From Isoetes engelmannii (Eukaryota; Streptophyta; Lycopodiopsida; Isoetales; Isoetaceae): DNA of 26,962 bases. The stretch is taken from contig JAANSK020096684.1 in assembly GCA_011763485.2 (NCBI GenBank), forward strand, positions 1-26,962. The letters are read 5' to 3'. Below are positions 18,869-26,962 of this stretch, one piece after another. Position 1 is the first letter of the stretch, and every line of letters begins with the position of its first letter. The translations under genes and the position numbers were made by a program. Under the pieces are notes generated by a model. The model had not been told where the DNA came from. It worked only from the letters and a program-made list of their open reading frames with translations, and did no database searches.

Positions 18869-20250
18869 ATAGTTTCGGAAAGGAGAGAGGGCCTCAAATC
18901 AAACGTGGCTATGGCGTAGCATGTCAAAACCGCAAAAAAGTGGTCTTCCTAAGCGGAACTCCCTTTGCTCTGATAGGATTATCACACCATCACCAGACTA
19001 GAATATTTTGCATTGTTTCTGCATCAGACCATCACCGGAACAACGCCCTTTTCTCTGATGGAATAGCATCACACCATCACCGGAGCAGAGTTGTCTGTAT
19101 CAGATCATTACAAGAGTAGAGAACTGCACTATCGGGTTCTACAAATGCAGGAACATCTCGAGCAGTTGTGCATACACATTAGAATCGTTTCAGAAAAGGT
19201 GATAGGGCTCCGAATCAAACGTGGCTATGGCGTAGCATTTCAAAACCGCAAAAAAAATGGTCTTTCTAAGCGGAACTCCCTTTGCTCTGATGGGATGACA
19301 TCACACCATCACCAGACTAGAAGTTTTGCATTATTTTCGCATCAGACCATTATTTGAGCAGAGTTGTCTGAATCAGATCATCACAAGAGCAGAGAACTGC
19401 ACTATCAGGTTCTACAAATGCAGGAACATCTCGAGCAGTTGTGCATACACATTAGAATCGTTTCGGAAAAGGTGATAGGGCTCCGAATCGAACGTGGCTA
19501 TGGCGTAGCATTTCAAAACCGCAAAAAAAAGCGGTCTTTCTAAGCGGAACTCCCCTTGCTCTGATGGGATGACATCACACCATCACCAGACTAGAATGTT
19601 TTGCATTGTTTCCGCATCAGACCATCATCGAAGCAACGCCCTTTTCTCTGATGGAATAGCATCACACCATCACTAGACTAGAAGTTTTGCATTATTTCCG
19701 CATCAGACCATTATTTAAGCAGAGTTTTCTGTGTCAGATCATCATAGGAGCAGAGAACTGCACTATCGGGTTCTACAAATGCAGGAACATCTCGAGTAGT
19801 TGTGTATACACATTAGCTTCTTCCACGATCTGAGATCTTTTTACTTTTTGATCGGCTTGGAGCAGATCAAAATATAGGCCATGAAGAAATAAAGCAGTCT
19901 TCCTAGGCAGAACTCCCTTTGCTCTGATGGGATGGCATCACACCATCACCAGACTAGAAAGTTTTGCATTGTTTCTGCATCAGACCATCGCCGGAGCAGC
20001 GCCCTTTTCTCTGATGGAATAGCATCACACCATCACCAGACTAGAAGTTTGCATTATTTCCGCATCAGACCATTATTTGAGCAGAGTTTTCTGTATCAGA
20101 TCATCACAGGAGCAGGGAACTGCACTATCGGATTCTACAAATGCAGGAACATCTCGAGTAGTTGTGTATACACATTAGCTTCTTCCACGATCTGAGATCT
20201 TTTTACTTTTTGATCGGCTTGGAGCAGATCAAAATATAGGCCATGAAGAA
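18869..20250. repeat. Higher-order tandem array, four full units and one partial
   Basis: Units start at about 18869, 19184, 19456, 19816 and 20178 (partial), with lengths of about 315, 272, 360 and 362. The first three begin TTTCGGAAAAGG or a variant, then AAACGTGGCTATGGCGTAGC. The last two begin CTTCTTCCACGATCTGAG and share the rest of the unit (GAACTCCCTTTGCTCTGATG ... ATGCAGGAACATCTCGAG). Inside units 1, 3 and 4 a sub-block beginning TCTGATGG, with CATCACACCATCACC inside, is repeated about 81 bases on. Because 81 is a multiple of three, several frames stay open and give a recurring SHHHQTR peptide, but no start or conservation argues for a protein. Function is unknown. Confidence 0.9.
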
Positions 20251-21470
20251 AGGCATGTTTCTTTTTTCGTTTTCTCTCATATTTAATGTAATGGAAGCCA
20301 TGAATATGACATTGAAGCTGTTGAATATCTAGGTATGTTGCCTGTAAGCATATATTGCGTATTTTGATGGGTTGATAATTTTTGAGTAGTTAATCATAGT
20401 TTCTGAAGACAGACTTCCATTCAAGGCATTTTGGCTTCTCACTTGTGTGTGAAATATAGCTCCTCTTGCAACTAGTGGTGAAAAATGATTGCTACATTTA
20501 AAGCATGTCGGGTAAGCCATAGCCAAAGATTTGAGCTTAAATGAGTTTTTTTAAGTTTTGCACTTATTTTCCTTACATATACCTTCAACAACATCAATTC
20601 TGAAGAGATGTCGCAAATGCTTGGGAAATATGACTGGATATACCTTATAGCTGCTGCTTTCAAGCAAGAAGCCAATTACCTGTATTTTTTGCGAAAGGCC
20701 ATTGTTAGATGGAAACCAATTTTGTAAAAGAAATCATGGTAGAATCAGCTGATCAGCTTAGCATATGCAAATGAAGATATGCAACTTCTGCATTTTATAC
20801 TTCTCTTTAGCACCTTATAGTATCAGAGGTTTTCCAAGCATTAGGTTGTATACTTCTTTCACAGGAGGTCCAATATTAATTGCCAATGGAACACAGGAGA
20901 TCCTACATGAAACACATGTCATCCGTGTATGATGGCTTATCAGTTTATCCATGAAGCTCATCTGTAAAAGTCTTCACGGGCATGTGATGGCATATCAGGT
21001 TTATCCAACTTCTGAATAACTATCTGGGTTAGTGCAATATTCAGGGTATTCCAATCTATAAATGTAATCATTAAAATCATGCTAATATATTCGTTATTGT
21101 TGTTAAATGCTTTGCCTGATCCCTTTGCATTATTTTGTAGCTTTATGATAAGGATTATATCTGATGCTTTGCTACATATAATACCCAAACTAGCAGATCC
21201 AAATTCTATAAGAGAATTTGAAGGGGAAGGAATGGCTATAAATGATGATTGCCACCAAAGGTGGGCAATTTACTAGTATATATAGAGGAGCCTCAATTTT
21301 GTCGAACTATTCTGGTTCAACGCCAGTCTTGAGCCTTATAGGCATCTGTCTTGTGTTCCTACTCGCCTTCGGGCCATTGTATTTCTGATTTCTTGATCAT
21401 ATATCAGATTCTTGGCGATTGTTCGCTTTCTTGCATATTTTCTACATATTTTTTTTGTTCTTCGCGTAGG
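20251..21470. other. Non-genic or unassigned stretch after the array
   Basis: I recognise no gene here. On the plus strand one open stretch of about 60 codons ending near 20727 (SEEMSQMLGKYDWIY, then FKQEANYLYFLRKA) and another around 21079-21276 (PDPFALFCSFMIRI) look mildly protein-like but have no family or splice context I can defend. The last array unit runs directly into this region. Confidence 0.35.
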
Positions 21471-21474
21471 TTCA

Positions 21475-21716
21475 TGATACGCCTGAGGTTTTAGAATATG
21501 AAAAACAGGGACTCAAACTTCTATCAAAATGATTCATTTTTCTAATAACAATGCTTTGACCAATACAATGAACGAGCTAAGTTAATTATTTTTTCTGTTG
21601 AGTCTATTTTTTTTTTCTTACACGAACCATTAAATTGTTTTAGGGGTATGGTCTATGGTTTCCGTTATCGTCATCTATGCATCCAAATCAAATCCCTCCT
21701 AAAACCCCTTGTGCTT
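21475..21716. repeat. Divergent third copy of the 15.1-15.9 kb repeat
   Basis: The order of motifs matches copies A and B: ACAGGGACTCAAACTTCTAT, GACCAATACAATGAACGAGC, TTATTTTTTCTGTTGAGTCT, TTTTAGGGGTATGGTCTATG, and an end in CCTAAAACCCC. Identity is much lower than between A and B, so it is an older copy. It retains the tRNA-like A-box and B-box spacing on the minus strand. Confidence 0.75.
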
Positions 21717-21934
21717 GTATTGCATATGAACACGATGAATGATCTTGTAAATGCAAGAAACTTTAGATATTGCTAGATAATAGTAAGATGATGCCCAAAA
21801 GAAAAGAATTAGCTGGTCCCCTCTGCCAACGTTCTTGCTGGTATGAAAAATATAGCCAGCATGACAAAGGAGTGAAAACATGACAATGTAGCAGATTTTA
21901 TGATAAAACAGGCCAATGAATGTTTACAGATGAT

Positions 21935-21960
21935 GAAATGAAATGAAATGAAATGAAATG
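21935..21960. repeat. GAAAT pentanucleotide repeat
   Basis: About five units of ATGAA/GAAAT in tandem form a short simple repeat. Confidence 0.85.
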
Positions 21961-22086
21961 TGCGAAGATGAACCTATAGATGGAAACACAGAACTTGTTA
22001 AAGTAAAAATGAATTGTCATGTTTGATGGGGTGTTGAATGGCAGCAGATGATGAAGGATATGAGTAAAAATGAATCAAAGCCCTTA

Positions 22087-22200
22087 TGAATTGAGTTGAG
22101 TTGAGCTGAGTTGAGCTGAGTTGAGTTGAGTTGAGCTGAGCTGAGCTGAGCTGAGTCGAGTCGAGTCGAGCTGAGCTGAATTGAGCTGAATTAAATCGAG
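22087..22200. repeat. TTGAG / CTGAG / TCGAG pentanucleotide array
   Basis: About 22 pentamers of the form (T/C)(T/C)GAG, including TTGAG, CTGAG and TCGAG, run for roughly 110 bases. The minus-strand frame 21998-22270 (Ser-Thr-Gln-Leu rich) is only a translation of this array. Confidence 0.92.
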
Positions 22201-23428
22201 TTTCAATGTCCAAGAAGATTAAAGATATATGAAATCCAATACAATGAATGCAGTAAGTGTAGAAATACATAACCCCAGCCCGAAGGATTTCGAAAAAACC
22301 TTGATTGTAATGAGCCCACTGAATATGTACACATCAAACTGCCTGCTCTTTTGGCATCTTTGTTCAAGCAATTTTATACTTTTTTGTAGCACCGCCAGTA
22401 TGTAAGATGGTAGTGCAACATATATAGTGATTGATGTAGAACTAAGATAGCTGTAATTTCTGTAGGAGCACAGTTAGTGATTGATGTACAACTAATATAA
22501 CTATAATTTCTCTCTGGTAGTTGTACATGCTGGAGAAATCTGGAGTGATGTCGTCTATCTTCTAGAGTTCTTAGCTGAAAATACTCGCAGACCTTGACTT
22601 CATTGGTTCATCAACCCATCTGCAAGTCTCAATTCTGAGTTGGTGTGCGCCTGTGCGAATAGCTACAATGCCCCAGATCTTGACTCCCTTGGTTCATGCA
22701 TGTCTCAATTCTGAGTTGCGTGCACCTGTGCGAATAGCTACAATGCCCTGATGTCTTTTCATAATCAGATATGCCAATAGATATGCTTGTGGTCCACAAG
22801 TCAAAATAGGTTTAATTTGGTCCAATGCCCCTACGTCTTTTCATAGTAAGGTATGCTAATAGATATGCTTGTGGTGGGATAATTTGGACCCTGTAATGAG
22901 TAGAAAATCCTCAAGAAAAGTGAAGATTTGACAATCTTTGATGATCAGTGCTTAACACTTATTTCCGACATGTATTACCTTCCAACATGCATTGCCTTGA
23001 TATTGAATGCTTAACACTTATTTCTAACATGTATTACCTTCCAACATGCATTGCCTTGATATTGAATGAATTGATTGCTCACGATGATTGATCCTAATGG
23101 AAATATTATTGTTATGACCATTTTTTGACAACACAAATTCAATCCCTTTTTTTCTTGCAATTACTAATCTGTAATTTGAACCCTTTGGGAACATTACTGT
23201 GGGATTTATACAAGCAGCTCTATGTACTTGAAGATTCACGTGTTTGCACCAACTTGTGAATTTTCCTAGTGGCTGTTATACATTTGTACATTAAGAATCA
23301 TAAAGGTAAGAATCATTTACATGCATCTGTCAATATTGACGGATGCCACTCTGTTTTCAACAAGTTCCTAAGAGGTAACTTGGAGAAACTGCATAGAGTA
23401 TAATATAGCTGCTGTATATACATGTTTG
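22201..23428. other. Spacer with paired short duplications downstream of the lipase gene
   Basis: I see no gene here. Several two-copy duplications are present: TAGTGATTGATGTA(G/C)AACTA at about 22426 and 22470; TCTCAATTCTGAGTTG...GCGAATAGCTACAATGCCC at about 22627 and 22704; ATGCTTGTGGT blocks at about 22780 and 22868; and a 57-59 bp pair (GCTTAACACTTATTTC to CCTTGATATTGAAT) at 22951-23068. The part nearest 23428 may be the lipase 3' UTR. Confidence 0.55.
22951..23068. repeat. 58-bp tandem duplication
   Basis: Two copies of GCTTAACACTTATTTC ... ATGCATTGCCTTGATATTGA lie head to tail with only about two differences, so the event looks recent. Confidence 0.9.
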
Positions 23429-26114
23429 TCAATCATAACTCCCCAGACCTTCATATCTATCTTTTGAAAATGGGCCGTAAATGAATTTTATCCACGATCT
23501 ATACTGTAACCCTTTATCCTCCTTAGCATGCAATTTGTTTCCAGATGAAATATGTGATGTTTTTTTGTTATCTAAAGAGGGAGATATTTCGCCTGCAGAT
23601 TCATAGTTCAGTCTATCAGAATCAAAGGTACCATATGACGGTGAAGCTCGCGGTATGTCGAGAGTGGCGGCCCTCTGAAGTGCAACCTTAATCTCTTCAT
23701 GATGCGACTGTTGCCTTGTCATTTTTTGTTCTGTAGGCTCCCTCATATTTTCATTTTCGTCCATCATCACCTACAAAGTAAAAGCGTCAGTACCCTATGA
23801 GAAGGTGATTATTAGTTGTATGTGTTTAGTGCCATTATTTCTACCGACAACAATGTAACTGCTTTAACACGAAAGGAGATTACAGCAAATAATTCATAGA
23901 AAATGCTATCTGGATAATTTCAACATAGAATCAAATTTCCATAGCATGAGAGTAAACCATATGAATGATCTACACAAGGGGGATTCACCGTTTTTTTCGT
24001 ACAAACCATGTGCATGCACGGGAGGGGGGTTTTTGGACCCAATTCCGTACATATACGGTCGGTAGGGGGTCCTATTTTAGGTTATTTTGGGGCTAGCCTA
24101 GGTAAATTTTATACGGAAGGGGTCAAAATTAGCTTTTAAAAATTCGTATAAGGGGGGTTTTTTGCTACCCCTCGCATGCAGATGGCATACCCCCCTTATA
24201 CATGAGTGCATCCCCTGGGGATCTACACTGCATACCTTCTCACCCTATATAGACGTTAAAGCATCACTTGTCTAAAGAAGAATTCATAAATTTCATTCAC
24301 TCCTACTACCTGCAAAGCTTTTGTGGCTTCCCTTTCAATCCATATAATAGCGTGGTCAGATGTTGCAGTGCAAGACAGGATAATATGGTCAAATCTACCG
24401 TCCACAGGAACTGCTGTCCTCACTTCAGGATCACAACGTCTGCAACAAAAGAACAACATCATATCAATATCCACACCCATGCGGTCATCATTTATTTCTG
24501 TTTCTGGGTTGCTACTAGGCAATTTGTATGCTTAGTGACAGAGACATTCGGATTGACCGTCTTTATGAAATTTGAAAGTCAAGTCTCCGAATGACATACA
24601 AGCGCACCCATCTAACAAGAGAATAAGAGATTGTTGCTGCCAATTTGCATTAAGAAAAGAAGAGAAACTTGCTTTTTTAAACTAAAGTCCAGATTTCAGA
24701 CTGTTGTCATTAAATGGATTTTCTGAAAAACAGGAATTTATATTCGTGTGAACGCATTTCAAGAATCCTCATGTAACAAATGACTAACCTGCAAAGCTTC
24801 CGCTCCACTATATGGTACACGCGTCCTGGTACATAGAGCCTCCGGGGGTCTTTGAGTATCTTCTTCTGTGAAACACACGTGTCTCTTACACAATTGAAGC
24901 ATAGCAAGCACGGTAAGCTGGCAGGAGAGCATAAAAGACAAGGTTAGAAAAAAAGTTATGGTAACAAAAGGAAAAAAAAAAGACCATACACTAATAACAC
25001 TTAAAGCGAGTAGAGAAAAACAACAGAGATATTTGCTATGGTCTTATTTGTTTGTCACATAAAGGCTCATCTTTACAAGTCCATTTACTTGCCAGCTACT
25101 TCTAGAATTTGAACAGATACGACTTCATTGATATTCTGAGTACCATGCGAGCTGAGTCATGAGGGCAAGATTAATTGATGCTGCTTTAGACCTAAAGTAC
25201 ATTGCAGGAAAAGAATCGTGGTTGTGACATGAATTTAGTTATCATATATGATACTTACCAGAAGATTGACTTGAAAATGTCCTCCAAAGGAGTGGCAGTT
25301 CGTGGCAAGAAATCATCCTGTCAATTCCCCAGCACAGTTTTGTCACTCTCTTCTTTTGAAGGAGCCTACAATACCCTATAAGAAGAAAAAATCCAGTTGA
25401 GTCAAGAACCTGGAGAATGATGGAGTTCAAAATATCTGCATATTCAATTGCCAAATTGAGAGACATGCATCGGGCAGGAGCAATTCCGTAACACCTTAGC
25501 TTCTCTCTGGGTATATTAGCCACCATATGTCTGTGTTTTACTAGTAAAACCGTAAATAAAAACGCCACACCGGACCCCAAGGAATGGCCTGCTATAGTTA
25601 AGGTATACTTGGGATGTTCAGTAATCAACCCTTCTAACAATTTGGCTTCTTTCTGTAGCAAACAAGTAGCAGCTTTTAACAGGCCATGATGTACATAACC
25701 CCCTTCAAACATCTGTTTCCCAAGCCTATTATCCAACATCATGGCATAATCACTACTTTTCTCCATACTGAGTCCTCTGATGGCTACTATAATGTCTTCA
25801 TTGTCATGATCAATATATACAAGGTAAGGAGGAACTTTTCCTTTGGTATCCATGTAGGTCGCTTTTTTAATGACCCAATCGAGATTCAGACCGTAGCCAC
25901 CAGGAGGAGGCCACTGAGGATCGGCCAAATCCTCCTCATAAACCGCCATGATCAAGCGACAAAGATTTGGAACAGGGCGAAAATCCTCCAAGTCTGCAGG
26001 GGGCCAAGAACTGCTATCATGTTCCCCTGCTCTGAGGCACCGCTTCCAAGCCCAATGAACACAACCAACAACATAAAAACATTCAAGCACAGGCAAGCCG
26101 ATGATACCTCCCAT
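23429..26114 (-). CDS. Plant diacylglycerol-lipase-like protein (class 3 lipase), five exons
   Basis: Exons (minus strand, 5' to 3'): 25410-26114, 25259-25317, 24789-24917, 24310-24439, 23429-23770. All introns are GT-AG, and the joined CDS is 1365 bases (454 aa), close to the 440-480 aa usual for smaller plant members. The N-terminal Lipase3_N domain (residues 1 to about 65) starts with a hydrophobic segment (GLPVLECFYVVGCVHWAWKR), a likely membrane anchor. The lipase domain has the nucleophile elbow AGHSLGSG (S178). Likely acid D236/D237 is in DDFLPRT at the start of exon 2, and likely His H327 is in SDHAIIWIE. A Cys-rich patch (CLPCLLCFNC, about 255-264) follows. It probably hydrolyses acyl chains from di- or monoacylglycerols at membranes; older plant annotations call this family calmodulin-binding heat-shock protein. 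ATG 26114 gives the family's usual start, in good context (G at -3 and +4). See the possible extra 5' exon. Confidence 0.95.
23967..24227. mobile_element. hAT-like MITE, copy 2, in the last intron of the lipase gene
   Basis: The 245-base element at 23975-24219 is flanked by the exact 8-base direct repeat GATCTACA (23967-23974 and 24220-24227). Its ends are CAAGGGGGATTCAC on the left and GTGCATCCCCTGGG on the right. It is the same family as 18258-18494 in opposite orientation, although the interiors have diverged. It lies in the 539-base intron between exons 4 and 5 of the lipase gene, well away from both splice sites, and carries no ORF. Confidence 0.82.
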
Positions 26115-26228
26115 AGCTACTCCGGTGAAATCGGCCGCGCCCAAAATGCGCAATTGATCAAACACCAAGCGGAAACACAGCAAACCCCCCTCATTCAGAG
26201 GGAAGGAGAGCTTAGCTACCAGTGCGTA

Positions 26229-26430
26229 CTGCTAGGTTGACTAGCTGATCGGATGAAATAAGTACTTTTAGACCACGTGGTGGGACACTCACCCTCCATT
26301 TTAGTTTTTTACTTCTGAATGAAGACTGCAATGTTCGCCGCTGCAGCACATGGTTCAGCTGATTGCCGCCATGTCCGGCTTGCCATGGTCTGCAAAGGAA
26401 AACACTGTATGTTCTTCCAGCTTCTTCCAT
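26229..26430 (-). other. Possible additional 5' exon and 64-base intron of the lipase gene
   Basis: A frame opening at ATG 26430 (context GAAATGG, A at -3 and G at +4) reads MEEAGRTYSVFLCRPWQAG and runs to a strong donor, AGG|GTGAGTG, at 26293. An acceptor CTAGCAG ends at 26229. Splicing 26229-26292 joins this exon in phase to the frame of lipase exon 1, which is open back to an in-frame stop at 26232-26234 inside the intron. That would add 84 residues before the canonical start at 26114. I know of no such extension in the family, so it may instead be 5' UTR with a leader intron. The choice cannot be made from sequence alone. Confidence 0.45.
26272..26281. promoter_or_regulatory. Palindromic G-box (ACCACGTGGT) upstream of the lipase start
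   Basis: A perfect 10-base palindrome with the CACGTG core lies about 160 bases upstream of the canonical ATG. G-boxes bind bZIP and bHLH factors and, in ABRE-like context, mediate abscisic acid or light responses. If the extra 5' exon is real, this site falls inside its intron, where it could still act. The match is exact but function is inferred. Confidence 0.4.
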
Positions 26431-26710
26431 TTCTGTCCTGTTCGACTGCACGTATAATGAGACAAAAAGGATATTAAATATCCCACAGTCTATTAGCTAA
26501 AATATGGTTTTCGAAGGTGCAATTTGTCTCTGTCATAGTATTTTTGCACAATTGGTGTACCTTTACTTTTATCAAAAAATCAAACAAAAGTCCCAAAATT
26601 AAGTTGAGGCTCTTTTTCTCCTAATCCGTGTAAATATAGGGCATGGTCATGTTTAAACCGGTCGTATCAAGTCCACAAAGACGTAGTGTATTTTTTTTGG
26701 GATACGGCTA
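26431..26710. other. Upstream flank of the lipase gene
   Basis: This AT-rich sequence presumably includes the lipase promoter. On the minus strand ATATTTAATATCC at about 26470-26482 could act as a TATA-like element some 40-50 bases upstream of the ATG at 26430, but I cannot confirm it. No other gene is visible. Confidence 0.3.
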
Positions 26711-26864
26711 TAACATGAAAAAGACCCAAATATACCATGAATATGCATGTGGTTTAAACATGACGGCGTCTGATATTTATAGGGCTTTAACATGAAAAAG
26801 ACCTAGATATACCATGAATATGCATGTGGTTTAAACATGACGGGGTCTCATATTTATAGGGCTC
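26711..26864. repeat. 77-bp tandem duplication
   Basis: Copies 26711-26787 and 26788-26864 both run from TAACATGAAAAAGACC to ATATTTATAGGGCT with about six differences. Each contains GGTTTAAACATGACGG, whose inverted form GTCATGTTTAAACCGG lies at about 26647-26662. The block may therefore be part of an element with inverted ends. Confidence 0.88.
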
Positions 26865-26929
26865 GCAATTTTTTATGCTATTCCTTGATGTAATATGGAA
26901 GGGAAGGGGGTCAGCCATTCTTGCTACCC

Positions 26930-26962
26930 CCTCCACCTGCTAAATCCGGAAGCAGGTGGAGG
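26930..26962. repeat. Perfect 12-bp hairpin at the window edge
   Basis: CCTCCACCTGCT (26930-26941) and AGCAGGTGGAGG (26951-26962) form a perfect 12-base stem with a 9-base loop, reaching the last base of the window. It may continue beyond. It could be the terminus of a foldback element. Confidence 0.8.

Noticed and set aside
19816-20250. snRNA or box C/D snoRNA cluster in the tandem array
   Set aside because: GATCGGCTTGG and TCTGATGG recall U2 and C-box sequence by chance, but no full box pair, Sm site or snRNA promoter element is visible.
21998-22270. Ser/Thr/Gln/Leu-rich minus-strand protein
   Set aside because: It is a translation of the TTGAG/CTGAG pentanucleotide array.
24268-24594. 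108-codon plus-strand open frame
   Set aside because: It is antisense to lipase exon 4, which matches the family and has correct splice sites.
25242-25409. Continuation of lipase exon 1 without splicing
   Set aside because: The read-through peptide departs from the family right after a consensus donor (CAG|GTTCTTGAC), and the next exon restores DDFLPRT in phase, so 25318-25409 is an intron.

Overview
This is nuclear DNA from a land plant. The evidence is an intron-rich gene with the plant-type 'Lipase3_N + class 3 lipase' architecture, GT-AG introns throughout, a chromodomain-type Ty3 retroelement fossil, L1-like and other LINE debris, and tRNA-derived repeats. The low gene density (two clear genes in 27 kb) and the LINE families made me think of a non-seed plant such as a fern, but this is only an impression.

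Two host genes are convincingly intact, both on the minus strand. (1) A seven-exon HAD-superfamily phosphatase (3612-6684) of 249 aa has all four HAD motifs and reads like N-acylneuraminate-9-phosphatase (NANP) along its whole length. (2) A five-exon diacylglycerol-lipase-like gene (23429-26114) of 454 aa has the GHSLG nucleophile elbow. It may have one more in-frame 5' exon (26293-26430). I worked out exon boundaries by hand from GT/AG sites, phase and family similarity. Nothing suggests the two genes act in one pathway.

The rest is repeats and fossils. 1-1370: minisatellite, a GA-rich stretch and an unrecognised one-frame coding remnant. 1370-2385: 3' end of a non-LTR retrotransposon (LINE) ending in a TTCTA microsatellite. 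2386-3611: tandem duplications and GA-rich DNA. 3612-6745: phosphatase gene. 6745-7880: unassigned reading frames. 7883-8291: full-length palindromic foldback element. 8310-9243: compound minisatellite with tRNA-like modules. 9685-11815: second, longer copy of the same LINE family, decayed. 11816-13560: AT-rich and low-complexity DNA with a 26-unit TAG repeat. 13560-14520: minus-strand zinc-knuckle coding remnant. About 14715-15051: 3' end of an L1-type LINE with poly(A). 15108-15863: two tandem copies of a dispersed repeat (third copy near 21.5 kb). 15864-18165: Ty1/copia scrap and broken Ty3/gypsy chromovirus, then the start of an LTR-like segment holding a tRNA-derived SINE-like sequence that is split by a hAT-like MITE. 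18869-20250: higher-order tandem array. 20250-23428: no recognised gene, several short tandem duplications. 23429-26430: lipase gene, with a second copy of the same MITE in its last intron. 26640-26962: 77-bp duplication and a hairpin at the window edge.

The most notable observations are the two MITE copies with exact 8-bp target duplications (one nested in a SINE-like unit, one intronic), the 409-bp palindrome, the tRNA-like module arrays, and a NANP-like phosphatase in a plant, where the usual substrate is not expected.
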